Below the pieces are notes generated by a model, which ran no database searches, had not been told where the DNA came from, and was given only the letters and a program-made list of their open reading frames with translations. From NCBI GenBank assembly GCA_018398575.1, contig JAGTXZ010000011.1:2046001-2110000 (forward strand): a stretch of 64,000 bases of DNA, written 5' to 3'. Of the stretch, positions 9,501 through 19,391 are shown piece by piece. The position numbers and the translations under genes were made by a program. Each line of letters begins with the position of its first letter. The first letter of the stretch is position 1. Source of the DNA: Ampelomyces quisqualis (Eukaryota > Ascomycota > Dothideomycetes > Pleosporales > Phaeosphaeriaceae).

Positions 9501-12439
9501 GTGCAGCTTGATCAGAAGGAGGCAGGTCCTGTGAGAATTCTGCTCGTGATGCCGTTCGAATGGCAATCGGTTCAGAAGGCTTCTCCGTCGATGTCTGCCT
9601 TGTGCTTGCCAGCCTTTCAGCGATAGCACCCTTTTGATTCTTTTCGACCGTTAGCATGGCTGGCTTCACGTTTCCTTGGCTAATATCGATGGTCGCGTCT
9701 GCAATTGTAGGCTTCGCCGGCGCTGCTTTCCCTGCAAAGCTGATTTGCCTCAGGAACCAATTACCTGGTCGCGGTTTAGCCTCAACATTGGTCCCGCCGA
9801 ACGCTGGAGACCTAGATGCAGGCTTCATTCCTTTGTGTTGTGTTCCAGTGAGCCTCTGAGGCGAGTGAGCCCTACTGTGAGCTGGGGACTGGTGTGGCGT
9901 TGTCGCTACTGATTTGTGATGATCTTGTGAGCCTCCAGAGGCACTATGCCGATGTACACTAGGACGACCCAGCTCCGCGGTGTTTTTCATGCGAGTTCTT
10001 TGTCGCTGGAGCACGTCCGCTTGCGGCGGTGCTACCGGCTGTATCTGTTCTGGAAATTGGTGTCGACGAGTACGAGGAGATTGACTTTCCACATCTGTCG
10101 ATCTTTCACGCATGAGCTGGTGGAAGTTACCTTCAGGTGGGGGCCGAACCGTTTTTCCAAAAGATGGACCAATGCTGCGGAATGAGGCAGAGAGATAGGT
10201 TCCTCTCGACAACTCTGGAGATCCGTGTGTCTGCGACTCGCTTCTTGTGTTTTGTTCTGTCCCAGTGGAAGTCTCCATGAGTGGGCTGAAGATTCCATTG
10301 TCGTAAGCTTCCATCCAGGCTTTCTGGGCAACACTGGCCTTATCGTACTGGTCCTCGGCGTAAAGCCTTTCACCGCGCGATGAGTAGGACCCCGACACGT
10401 TTGCGGTGCTACTTGATGGCGCTTTCTGTTCGATCGCTTGCACCGCTATAGTTGACTCAGACTGCCGATCTATAGCGTGTGGATACATCGGATCCTCTTC
10501 TAGATATGGGATTGATATGTCCCCAAGCTCATTCTCCATTACACCCATCATCTGCAATTCATACAGACGACAGCGTAAAGAGAATATACGGCCTTTCTTG
10601 CGTGAGCGCTTAATGATCTTGTCAGCCTTTCTTGGCTTTGTCAGCTCCACTATGTCATCCGAGGTGCCAGACCAAAATGAGACATCAACCCAGTAAGGCA
10701 TTGCAAATCGCCAATCGTCTTGTTCTTCGAATGATGACGCTACATGCTCGCGAGCGGAAGATTGAAGGGAAGCAGTGAAAGGCGTTTCTCCCATGGAACC
10801 GAGCCAAGGATCGTATTGACGAGGCGTGTTGTCTTCCATATCTTCGACATTTTTGAGGGAGCTTCGCCTTTCTCCTGATCGATTTGACAGCAGATTCTCA
10901 ACAGCAGATTTTGAACGAGGCGTCCGGTACTTGAACAACGGGACCGAATGCAGAGGCATCGGCGACAAGCATACGAGATCAATGCCTATGCCGGAACCCA
11001 TCAGGGTGTCCGTTGTGAGTTTCAGCATGTTGTAGTCTACCTCGAAAACGCCGGTCCCCGGAGTAACAACTATGACTGAGATGCCCGTTCGAACCAGGTC
11101 ACGGTCAATGTAATCTTTGGCTAACTGAGCAGCCGCCAGGTTGATGGCCTCGAGGATATTCCCTTGGCTGGCAGACGAGGGCTTTCCAGCCACGACGGCG
11201 TCTGCACTCGTAGCTACTGCTTCGCTCCCCATGGATTTTTGCCCTTGGTCCGATAACCGAGGAACAATCGAAACCTCGCGAAGGAAAGTCCTAAATTCTT
11301 TTTTCAACTGGTAAAGGATGTTGATCCAGTCTCCACTAGCTATATCACTCACGACGACGCGATAGTAATCTCGATAGCTCTCAGACTGGCTTAATTCCTT
11401 GGGCCTGTCGGACATAGCTGCTCCGTCATATTGCATCCTTGTAAAAAGGATGATGGTGACCAGATGTCTCGCGCTAATTCTCAGCCACCTCTTGAAGAGG
11501 TCTGGGAGGAAGCCTCCAACAACTTTGTTGAACATGATCTCGCCGGCGCCTTCAGCGTCAAAATCCCACATTTCCTTGGACATTTGAATGAATAGGACAT
11601 ATCGCGCAGATTCGCTCCTAAAAACAGGCTTGGTCCTTGCCGAGAAGTAGCCTGAGTTCACTGAATGGCCGTTGATGTATATGTGCTTGATGGCTGCTTT
11701 AATGGTTCCCATGAACAGTAGTTTCTGGTTCTTGTAGACTGTCCTTTTGCTGAGTTCGGCGGTTGCCATTCGCCACATATCTGCGCGTGCAAGATATTCA
11801 TCGCGAAATACGAGTTCTACGTGGTGTGCTTCATGCCTCGCCTCATTCGCCTGCAATATGTTAGATTGGAGATATAGCTGTGTAACGATTTCAATACCTC
11901 GGTCACGATGACCTGCATGCGATTCCTGAGCCCTAACACCCTTGCTATAGTCTCTGAAATCGATACCTTCACACATATAAGCTTGCATTTCACCTGCTTT
12001 TGAGACTCCCTACCTGTAGATTTGCATGTTTGGACTTGAGATCTGCCGAAAGCGTCTTCACTGAAAAAACATACGCATTTTCTTCATCTATGTCCCGTCC
12101 ACCAGCGGATGAAGAGCCATTCTCATCTATGGTTATGATAACAGAGCCTCGACGGCTTCTCTTTGGCAACCCATTTGCACCGTACTCCCGTCCCACGTCT
12201 TCGCTCATGACTTGTGATGGCTGGGATCGCGTTTTGTTTGCGGTTGATTGAAATAGGCGAGCAGCGGTTCCAGACTCGATGGCTACGATTTGGAGCAGCG
12301 TACCAGGCGCAGTTGGGAGCTCTGGGAACTTGTCTCCATTGAAGACAGTCTCGTCCCTCGAAAAGTTGTCATCGTGAGTCCAAAGTGTGCAGACTCTCTG
12401 CACTCGAGGCTTTTGGGCGTTGGATAAGGACCCTGACAT
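6550..12439 (-). CDS. IML1: Iml1 / DEPDC5, catalytic subunit of SEACIT (GATOR1)
   Basis: Three exons, 12439-12014, 11966-11898 and 11850-6550, encode about 1931 residues. Both introns are 47 bp, and the 69-bp exon 2 restores VSISETIARVLGLRNRMQ, the conserved N-terminal block. Exon 3 continues with HHVELVFRDEYLARADMW. Known role: GAP for Gtr1/RagA-B, repressing TORC1 when amino acids are low, on the vacuolar membrane. Further landmarks are the vacuolar-membrane-associated N domain (ARYVLFIQMSKEMWDFD; FKRWLRISARHLVTIILFTR), a TEFSGRP-containing middle region, and a DEP domain near residues 1375-1450 (GFDLVNWLLINFKDVETR). After it comes the conserved C-terminal domain with VVYSWGNPDYKNTQFIH. Long polar linkers lie between. 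The Met at 12439 opens MSGSLSNAQKPRVQRVC. The gene is complete and of usual length. Confidence 0.93.
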
Positions 12440-13140
12440 GTTCGAAGGCTGTGTTACAATATGCGTTTGTCGCGAACGTTCTGCTCTAAGAGATCATCAT
12501 GTCGCGACTAGGAGTTTCCTCTTTGGTGAAGCGAAAGTCATGACATAAAGGGAGCCGGGCGATGGCCAACAGTGGTCAAGTGGTTGAAGTTGCAAAATTT
12601 CTTGTCCAACAGTTTTCCGGTTACATGCGGTGATGAAGAGCGCGCATGGTGGTGCGGTCGTCGCAATCGTGGCGTTGCGCGCCAAGGCGCCAGAACCGAT
12701 TAGTTTGCGTTCTCACGTGAACATGGGAGGGACGGGGCGATGTGTTTATTCTGACTCCTGAGACTCATGGAGTAGTCAGATTCTAAGGCTAGCACTCTCG
12801 TGGATTCCCGCATTGCCCGTTCATCCCATGCCAGCGCTCCATTCGTCATCAAGCTAGCAGCGCGCATTGCTGGACAAAGTCGTGTTGACTCAAAATTTAC
12901 ATGCTTTCTAAGCGGCTTGTTGCTCGTTGGAACAGACAACGCGGCCTTCCTTCGGAAGAAAGCTGGACGGAAGCCACGACATGAAACCATCCCGCCCTGT
13001 CCATAACTGGTCTGCACGTCCACCGCCAGGATTCGAATGCGTGGGCAGAGTTGGGCAAGAGCTCTGCTGGGCATGGCTGACTCGAGTCGCCAAGGCATGC
13101 AATCCAATCTGGGCCTGACGTGAAGCGCAGCGGTAGTTTT
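12440..13140. other. Intergenic, IML1 promoter side
   Basis: About 700 bp between the IML1 start and the end of the small membrane-protein gene. Open frames here read as composition noise. A GGATTCGAATGC string at 13028-13039 resembles a tRNA T-arm, but no cloverleaf can be built around it. Confidence 0.5.
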
Positions 13141-13410
13141 TCACTGTTCGCGCGACGTGCCCATCAGAGTCGCTAAGGTGGGTATTGGAATGCGATTCAG
13201 GGTCGTCCATTTCACAGGGGTCGGGGTCACGGCGGGAAGCCCACGGCCGGGTTTGTTGAAGCCTTCGATGCCCGCCGCTTCGAGTCTCTTGGACCAGTAC
13301 GGGTGCGTGCCGTTGAGGATTTGGCGGGCCTGGAGGGCGCCATAGATGACCAGGACGGTCGAGACGAGGGGTAGGCTGGCGGCGGCCGGGGACAGGATGG
13401 TGGTTCGCAT
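13141..13410 (-). CDS. Small single-pass membrane protein, unknown
   Basis: An 89-residue frame starting MRTTILSPAAASLPLV. A hydrophobic segment (about residues 8-26, through STVLVIYGALQA) is followed by a hydrophilic tail with RQILNGTHPYWSKRLEAAG and a Pro/Thr-rich stretch. This looks like a real small protein, N-terminally anchored with a conserved-looking tail, but I cannot name it. It is divergent from PRP22 with 152 bp between start codons, which supports its being a gene. The frame stays open upstream to 13548, but that would overlap the PRP22 start. Confidence 0.5.
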   Translation of the reverse strand: MRTTILSPAAASLPLVSTVLVIYGALQARQILNGTHPYWSKRLEAAGIEGFNKPGRGLPAVTPTPVKWTTLNRIPIPTLATLMGTSREQ

Positions 13411-13562
13411 TGTGGCCGAGGGGCATGTAAGTACGTGCTGGACTGCGAAGTGCGGCGACTCGCGGGGGTGAGTGGCAGCTGCTAGCTTGGCAGGCCCTGC
13501 GCAACATGCATGGGTCATGGTCATGTCGTCCTGCCTTCCCCCCGACACCCCAGCGCGCGGCC
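13411..13562. promoter_or_regulatory. Compact bidirectional promoter region (small membrane protein / PRP22)
   Basis: Only 152 bp separate the two divergent start codons, so both 5' UTRs and core promoters must lie here or overlap the opposite gene. No TATA box is evident; the region is GC-rich. Confidence 0.55.
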
Positions 13563-16500
13563 ATGGACGACCTCGCCAACCTCGAGTTCCTGTCGCTCGT
13601 CTCCAAAGTCACGTCCGAAATCCAGAACCACGTCGGCGTGTCGGACAAGACGCTGGCCGAGTTTGTCATTGACCAGCATGCCAAGTGCAAGGACGCCGCA
13701 GACTTCCAGGGCCAGCTCGAGGCCATGGGCGCCGAGTTCCCGCAAAGTCTGGTCGAGAGCATCGACCGCCTCGTCCTGACGCTGCACCCCAAATTCAAGA
13801 CGAGCGCAAACGGGCAGCCGCCGGCCGCCGAGAACGGCCAGGCCGCAGACCGCAGGGTGCGCGTGTTCAAGGGGCTGGCGATAGCGGACAAGGACGTCGA
13901 CTACGCCGACGCCGACGATGCGCTGGACGACACATTCGCTATGCTCGAGGGCCTGGCGGGGAAGCCATCCGGCAGGCCCAAGGAGCCGTCGCGCAAGCGC
14001 AGCATGAGCCCCCTCGACAGCGACGACGATGATGCGAGCAGGAACAAGAGGCACAGGCGCAGGAACGCCTCGTCCTCAGGCTCCCCGTCGCGGCCTCGCA
14101 GCCCCAGGCGGCAGAAGGAGCACGACGAGCTGGTCTTCCAGGACGAGTTCGGGCGCACAAGGACGGTCAAGCGGCACGAGAAGACGCGCTCGCGCAAGAA
14201 GTACAGGGACGAGGACATGGAGGAATTCCGCCGGCCGCCAACCCCCGAACTCGACGACGAGCCCGTGCTCTACAAAGTCTATGATGGCCAGGTGACGGGC
14301 GTCAAGGACTTTGGCTGCTTCGTCAACCTGCAAGGCGTCAAGGGCAGGTTCGATGGTCTGGTACACGTCACGCAAATGGTCGAGGGGGCCAGAGTCAATC
14401 ACCCTTCCGACATTGTCTCTCGATTGCAGCAAGTCAAGGTGAAGGTGGTCAAGATGGAGCATGGCAGGCTCTCTTTGTCTATGAAGGAGGTCGACCAGCA
14501 GTCAGGGCGCGATCTTGCTCCAGGGAAGCGCATCGCATCAGGCGCCAACTTTGCCTCGGGTGCAAACTCGCAGGGGCTGGGCGGTATCCCGGGGCTTGAC
14601 TCATCGGTGCCGGTTGTGGAAGATGGCTACAATGGGCGCAAGAATGGCATGCGAAAGCGCATGACGTCACCTGAACGATGGGAAATCAAGCAACTTATTG
14701 CTTCTGGCGTCGTCCCAAAGTCAGATTACCCAGATATCGACCAAGACTTCAACGCGCACATCAACGGCGAGGGTGGTTTTGAAGAAGAGGAAGACGTCGA
14801 CATCGAGGTAAGAGAGGAAGAGCCACCATTTCTGGCTGGCCAGACCAAACAATCCTTGGAACTTTCCCCGATTCGTGTCGTCAAGGCACCTGATGGCTCG
14901 CTCAACCGTGCTGCTATGGCAGGCGACACTTTAGCACGTGAACGCCGTGACCTCAGGCAACAGGAAGCACAAGAAAAGGCGGCCAAGGAAGCCGCAAATG
15001 TGGACTTAAGTAGCCAGTGGAATGACCCTATGGCCCAGCAAAAGCAATTTGCAAGCGACCTGCGCAACACCCGAACAAACATGCCTAGTGAAGCCCAGCC
15101 AGAGTGGAAGAAAATTTCGGCTGGCAGTCGAGACATATCCATGGGCAAACGCACCGACATGAGCATCAAAGACCAGCGGGAAACTCTGCCTGTCTACAAG
15201 TTCAGAAAACAACTTCTCGAGGCCGTCTCGCAACACCAGATCTTGATTGTGGTCGGCGATACTGGATCAGGCAAGACAACGCAGATGACACAGTACCTTG
15301 CCGAAGCTGGCTACGCTAACGAATTGATGATCGGTTGTACACAGCCTAGGCGCGTAGCAGCTATGAGCGTGGCCAAACGTGTCGCGGAAGAGGTTGGCTG
15401 CAAGCTTGGAAACGAAGTCGGCTACACCATCCGATTCGAGGACAACACATCACCGGATACCAGGATCAAATACATGACGGATGGTATTCTGCAGAGAGAA
15501 ATTTTGCTAGATCCGATGCTTAACAAGTACAGCTGCATTATGCTGGACGAAGCTCACGAACGTACCATTGCCACGGATGTCTTGTTTGGGCTATTGAAGA
15601 AGACGCTCAAACGACGGCCAGACATGAAACTCATCGTTACCAGTGCTACTCTGGACGCTGACAAATTTTCCGAGTACTTCTATAAATGTCCCATCTTTTC
15701 GATCCCAGGTCGAACTTTTCCCGTCGAGGTCATGTATTCGCGGGAGCCCGAGTCGGATTACCTCGACGCAGCTCTGGTCACAGTCATGCAAATTCATTTG
15801 ACTGAGCCGGCAGGCGACATCCTGTTGTTTTTGACAGGAAAAGAGGAAATCGACTCATCTTGCGAGGTCCTGCACGAGCGCATGAAAGCACTTGGTCCAA
15901 ATGTACCGGAGTTGATGATCTTGCCTATTTACGGGGCACTGCCATCCGAAGTAGCATCTCGCATTTTTGAGCCTTCACCGGATGGAACACGAAAAGTTGT
16001 CATTGCTACCAATATTGCCGAAACGTCTCTGACAATCGATGGTATCTACTACGTGGTCGATCCTGGGTTCGTCAAGCAATCCTCCTACGACGGTAAACTC
16101 GGTATGGACCGTCTACAAATTACACCCATATCGCAAGCGCAAGCACGTCAGAGGTCTGGCCGAGCAGGGCGTACTGGACCAGGAAAGTGCTTCCGTTTGT
16201 ACACCGAATCCGCCTTTCAGAACGAAATGCTTCCTACCACCATCCCGGAAATCCAGCGTCAAAATCTGTCCAACACCATCCTCATGCTCAAGGCCATGGG
16301 GATCAATGACCTCCTGCACTTTGACTTTATGGATCCGCCGCCAACAAATACTATGCTTACAGCGCTCGAGGAACTTTACCAACTTGGTGCCCTCGATGAC
16401 GAAGGTCTCCTTACACGACAAGGCCGTCAAATGGCCGATTTCCCCATGGATCCCTCCCTCTCTAAATCTCTCATCAAGTCCGTCGATCTCCAATGCTCTG

Positions 16501-17183
16501 ACGAAGTTCTTACCATTGTCGCCATGATCAGCGCCACACAGTCCGTCTTCCACCGCCCTCGCGACAAGCAACAACAAGCAGATCAAAAGAAGCAAAAGTT
16601 CAATGACCCGTCGGGCGATCACATCACCCTGCTCAACGTCTACAACGGCTGGAAACAAGGCGGCTTCAGCGTGCCCTGGTGCCACGAAAACTTTGTCATG
16701 CCGCGCAACATGCAGCGTGTGAAAGACGTGCGCAACCAACTGCTCCAAATCATGGCCCGCCACAAACATTCGGTCGTGTCCTGCGGCCGCAACACAATCA
16801 AAGTCCGCCAAGCACTTTGCTCAGGCTTCTTCCGCAACTCGGCGCGCAAAGACCCGTCGGAGGGATACAAGACGCTCGTCGAGGGGACGCCGGTCTATTT
16901 GCATCCGAGCTCCAGCTTGTTTGGCAAGCCGGCTGAGCACGTCGTGTATCACAGTCTTGTGGAAACGACAAAGGAGTACATGCATGTGTGCAGCGCGATC
17001 GAGCCCAAGTGGTTGGTCGAAGCGGCGCCGACGTTCTTCAAGGTTGCGCCGACAGATCGGCTGAGTAAGAGGAAAAAGGCGGAGAGGATTGCGCCGCTGC
17101 ATAACAAGTTCCAGGGAGAGGATGATTGGAGGTTATCGGCGCAGCGGCGGGCTGGGAGAGGGGGTGGTGGGACGTGGGGTTAG
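13563..17183 (+). CDS. PRP22: DEAH-box pre-mRNA splicing helicase Prp22 / DHX8
   Basis: An intronless frame of 1206 residues from MDDLANLEFLSLVSK; the ATG at 13563 has a strong context (gcggccATGG) and is preferred over an in-frame ATG at 13506. Prp22 releases spliced mRNA from the spliceosome using ATP. Landmarks in order: an RS/charged region (about 150-220), an S1 RNA-binding domain (about 235-310, VYDGQVTGVKDFGCFVNLQG), the P-loop GDTGSGKTTQMT near 564, DEAH in MLDEAHERTIATD near 660, SAT (VTSATLDADKFSEYF) near 693, motif VI QRSGRAGRTGPGKCFRLY near 861, then HA2 and OB-fold regions. The S1 domain together with the DEAH core separates it from Prp2, Prp16 and Prp43. Codon use shifts from GC-rich at the 5' end to more balanced, with no frame break. 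Confidence 0.96.
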   Translation: MDDLANLEFLSLVSKVTSEIQNHVGVSDKTLAEFVIDQHAKCKDAADFQGQLEAMGAEFPQSLVESIDRLVLTLHPKFKTSANGQPPAAENGQAADRRVRVFKGLAIADKDVDYADADDALDDTFAMLEGLAGKPSGRPKEPSRKRSMSPLDSDDDDASRNKRHRRRNASSSGSPSRPRSPRRQKEHDELVFQDEFGRTRTVKRHEKTRSRKKYRDEDMEEFRRPPTPELDDEPVLYKVYDGQVTGVKDFGCFVNLQGVKGRFDGLVHVTQMVEGARVNHPSDIVSRLQQVKVKVVKMEHGRLSLSMKEVDQQSGRDLAPGKRIASGANFASGANSQGLGGIPGLDSSVPVVEDGYNGRKNGMRKRMTSPERWEIKQLIASGVVPKSDYPDIDQDFNAHINGEGGFEEEEDVDIEVREEEPPFLAGQTKQSLELSPIRVVKAPDGSLNRAAMAGDTLARERRDLRQQEAQEKAAKEAANVDLSSQWNDPMAQQKQFASDLRNTRTNMPSEAQPEWKKISAGSRDISMGKRTDMSIKDQRETLPVYKFRKQLLEAVSQHQILIVVGDTGSGKTTQMTQYLAEAGYANELMIGCTQPRRVAAMSVAKRVAEEVGCKLGNEVGYTIRFEDNTSPDTRIKYMTDGILQREILLDPMLNKYSCIMLDEAHERTIATDVLFGLLKKTLKRRPDMKLIVTSATLDADKFSEYFYKCPIFSIPGRTFPVEVMYSREPESDYLDAALVTVMQIHLTEPAGDILLFLTGKEEIDSSCEVLHERMKALGPNVPELMILPIYGALPSEVASRIFEPSPDGTRKVVIATNIAETSLTIDGIYYVVDPGFVKQSSYDGKLGMDRLQITPISQAQARQRSGRAGRTGPGKCFRLYTESAFQNEMLPTTIPEIQRQNLSNTILMLKAMGINDLLHFDFMDPPPTNTMLTALEELYQLGALDDEGLLTRQGRQMADFPMDPSLSKSLIKSVDLQCSDEVLTIVAMISATQSVFHRPRDKQQQADQKKQKFNDPSGDHITLLNVYNGWKQGGFSVPWCHENFVMPRNMQRVKDVRNQLLQIMARHKHSVVSCGRNTIKVRQALCSGFFRNSARKDPSEGYKTLVEGTPVYLHPSSSLFGKPAEHVVYHSLVETTKEYMHVCSAIEPKWLVEAAPTFFKVAPTDRLSKRKKAERIAPLHNKFQGEDDWRLSAQRRAGRGGGGTWG

Positions 17184-17774
17184 GTTGGAGACAAATATTT
17201 TGGGGGGGGGGAGGGGTTTTGACATGGAGTAGCCAGGGTAACTAATGATTGGGTTTTCTCCTCGAGATTTTTGATCTACAGAGGTGATTGTGTTTGGGGA
17301 TTGACTAGCGCATGAAAAGCAGAGTGTCTTTACATGATGAATCTATTCCATGCTATTCAATACGTTTACGCTAACGCTAACGATCCGAGGGCAAGGTCTC
17401 GCCTCCGGTGGCAACGATGCCTCGTTCGATACAGCCCGAACGCCCATCTGGCCACGTTCTCTTAGACGCAGGAAGCGATAGTTACTTCCATTCCAGATGC
17501 CCTACGTAAACCCAAATGGGCAAGAAGTTTTAGTGCGAACCTTTTTCGATACGAATCAAGAGAACCTGCCGCGAGCATCGTGGTGAGAGACGGCGGCGTG
17601 TATCCCCAGCGCAACGACCATGACAAGGAGTATGGGGCAAGGAGTATGGGGATGAATTTGACGATGCGCCAAACCTGTTGGGTTTTAGAGGGGGGTGCAC
17701 TTTGACCAAGCCAGACGAGTGGGCGAATGGGGAGAATGGCAGAGGCGCACAGTGGTGGAAATGGGGTGGCGAGT
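17184..17774. other. Convergent intergenic with poly-G run
   Basis: 3' ends of PRP22 and the GT15 gene meet here (590 bp). A run of ten G bases (17202-17211, then AGGGG) follows the PRP22 stop. No gene is seen. Confidence 0.6.
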
Positions 17775-19045
17775 TTATTGCTCTTTTTCGTATCCTGCAG
17801 GTTTGGTCATGCCATTGAGCTCGTAGAAGCGGGATGTACCTGGTTGTATTGTTAGCGGAGGTAGGCTGCAAGCGACACGGCCGAAAACTCACAGCTGTAG
17901 CCATTCCAGTCAAAGTTGTCCTTGGGGTTGCACGAGCACTTGTGCTCCAGACGGTAGTCCTCACCCGTGGGACAGTGGGTGAAGGGAACGTGGTAATAGG
18001 CAATGTCGTTGAAGAAATGAAGCTCGTCCTTGTTTAGCATCAGGCCAGCAGCGATTGAGTGAACTGGCGCATCGCCCCAGCGCTCATAAAAGAAGCCACC
18101 GGCGTGGTCCAACGAGGTGAAGAAGTCAATATAGGCGTCAGAGCGGAGCCAGTCGAGGTTGCCAATCTCAAAGTTGGACCAGAAATGGCAGTGGTTGTAA
18201 GTCTCTCCGTTGTCGTCACTGAGGAACTTGATCGAGTTGTCCTTGACAATGTGCTGCGGATAATGCTTGGTAAAGTTCTTGGTGGCGTCCCAGAGGGTGG
18301 GAATGGTCTCGACGTATTCGTACAAGCTGAGGGTAAAGCTGTACTTTTTCTTGTGCTTGGCCATGTACTTGAAGGTGTCGTAGTTGATGTCGCAGTACAG
18401 CTCGATGCTGGGCTCCACGCGCCAGTACCACTCGTAGTCGAGCATCAATGGGTGGCGGAAGAAGAAGCCGGATTCGTAGCGGCACATGTGTCTGTAGCTG
18501 ACCGAGTCGCCGTAGATGATCTTCTTCTCCTTCATCTCCTCGCGGACCTTGGCGGCCTTGTCCTGGTCGATCCACTCGGGGAACGACCAGTGTTCCTTGG
18601 GGATCTTGCCGTACTTGGTGGTGCCGGAGACGAGGGCGGTTGTGACCTTTTTGAACTCGTCGTTGAAGTCGTCGTCGTTGAGGAAGACCCAGTCGTAGTT
18701 GAACTTGCGGTTGAAGCGGTCCTCGACGTGCCGGATCGACTTGGCAATCTCCCAGACGTCCTGGTTGCGGGCGAGGGTGACGAAGGTGGCGTTCATGCGG
18801 TCGCCGGGGATGGTGGCAGGCGGCAGCACCTTTTCGTTGGGGGTGGTGGGCGCAAAGACGGCCTCGGGGAGGGCGGCGCTGGGGGTGTTGGGGGTGTTGG
18901 GGGCGTTGGGGGTACTGCCGGCGGCGGTGTCTTGGTAAGCGGGCCAGCTCGCGGAGGAGACTGACGAGGAGCTGATGAAGTAGAGGACGACGAGGGCGAA
19001 GACGGCAAAGACGATGTAGCGCAGGTAGCGCTGGGAGCCGGCCAT
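17775..19045 (-). CDS. Alpha-1,2-mannosyltransferase, GT15 (Kre2/Mnt1/Ktr family)
   Basis: Two exons, 19045-17893 and 17839-17775, give 405 residues. The 53-bp intron (GTGAGT donor) splits a Cys codon, so the end reads GYSCTSRFYELNGMTKPAGY. The protein is a type II Golgi enzyme: a short cytosolic N-terminus (MAGSQRYLR), one signal-anchor helix (about residues 10-28), a Ser/Pro/Thr stem, then the lumenal GT15 domain. Family landmarks are ATFVTLARNQDVWEIAKSIR, YDWVFLNDDDFNDEFKK, PLMLDYEWYWRVEPSIELYC and the YNHCHFWSNFEIG block that carries the catalytic Glu. Role by family: GDP-mannose-dependent extension of N- and O-linked glycans of cell-wall and secreted proteins. Which Ktr paralogue this is cannot be decided here. 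It is divergent from PAT1. Confidence 0.93.
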
Positions 19046-19391
19046 GGTGGTGGTGGTGGTGAAGGAGTTGGCAGGCGGCTGTTGCTGATGCTGTGCGAGC
19101 GCATGCGGTGTCGTGGCGGCGACGACGATGAGGACAGGTGGAGGGAGGGGGCGCCTCCAGCGTCTAGTGGGGAGCGAGGAATGAGGAATCCAAGGCAAAG
19201 GGGGGGGGCGTTGGCGTGGGCCGTTGAACGTTGGACAGGCTGACAGGCGGACAGGCGGACAGCTGTGGCTCAGGTGGCGCGTGCAAGGGCAGCAAGCAGC
19301 CCGTGCGCCCGTGCTAACTTGGCTTGGCTTGGCAGTACCGAGTACCCATCGCATTCCCCCCCACCTCCCCCACACTCACACACCGCCCGCC
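19046..19391. promoter_or_regulatory. Shared upstream region of the GT15 gene and PAT1
   Basis: 345 bp between divergent start codons. It includes a G8 run on the plus strand and CT/CA-rich tracts just before the PAT1 ATG, typical of fungal core promoters. No defined factor site is claimed. Confidence 0.5.

Noticed and set aside
13020..13045. tRNA gene suggested by a GGATTCGAATGC string
   Set aside because: No matching acceptor, D or anticodon arms can be formed in the surrounding 90 bases on either strand.
12908..13891. 327-codon minus-strand frame across the PRP22 5' end
   Set aside because: It covers the PRP22 start and part of its coding region; composition is low-quality, and the shorter 89-codon frame in a different phase is more protein-like.
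17202..17215. G-run as a G-quadruplex or regulatory element
   Set aside because: A single homopolymer of ten G plus GAGGGG in a convergent 3' region; it may equally be a sequencing-prone homopolymer, and nothing ties it to a function.
18059..18964. 301-codon plus-strand frame antisense to the GT15 gene
   Set aside because: Val/Gly/Asp-rich antisense shadow of a conserved mannosyltransferase with no recognisable motif.
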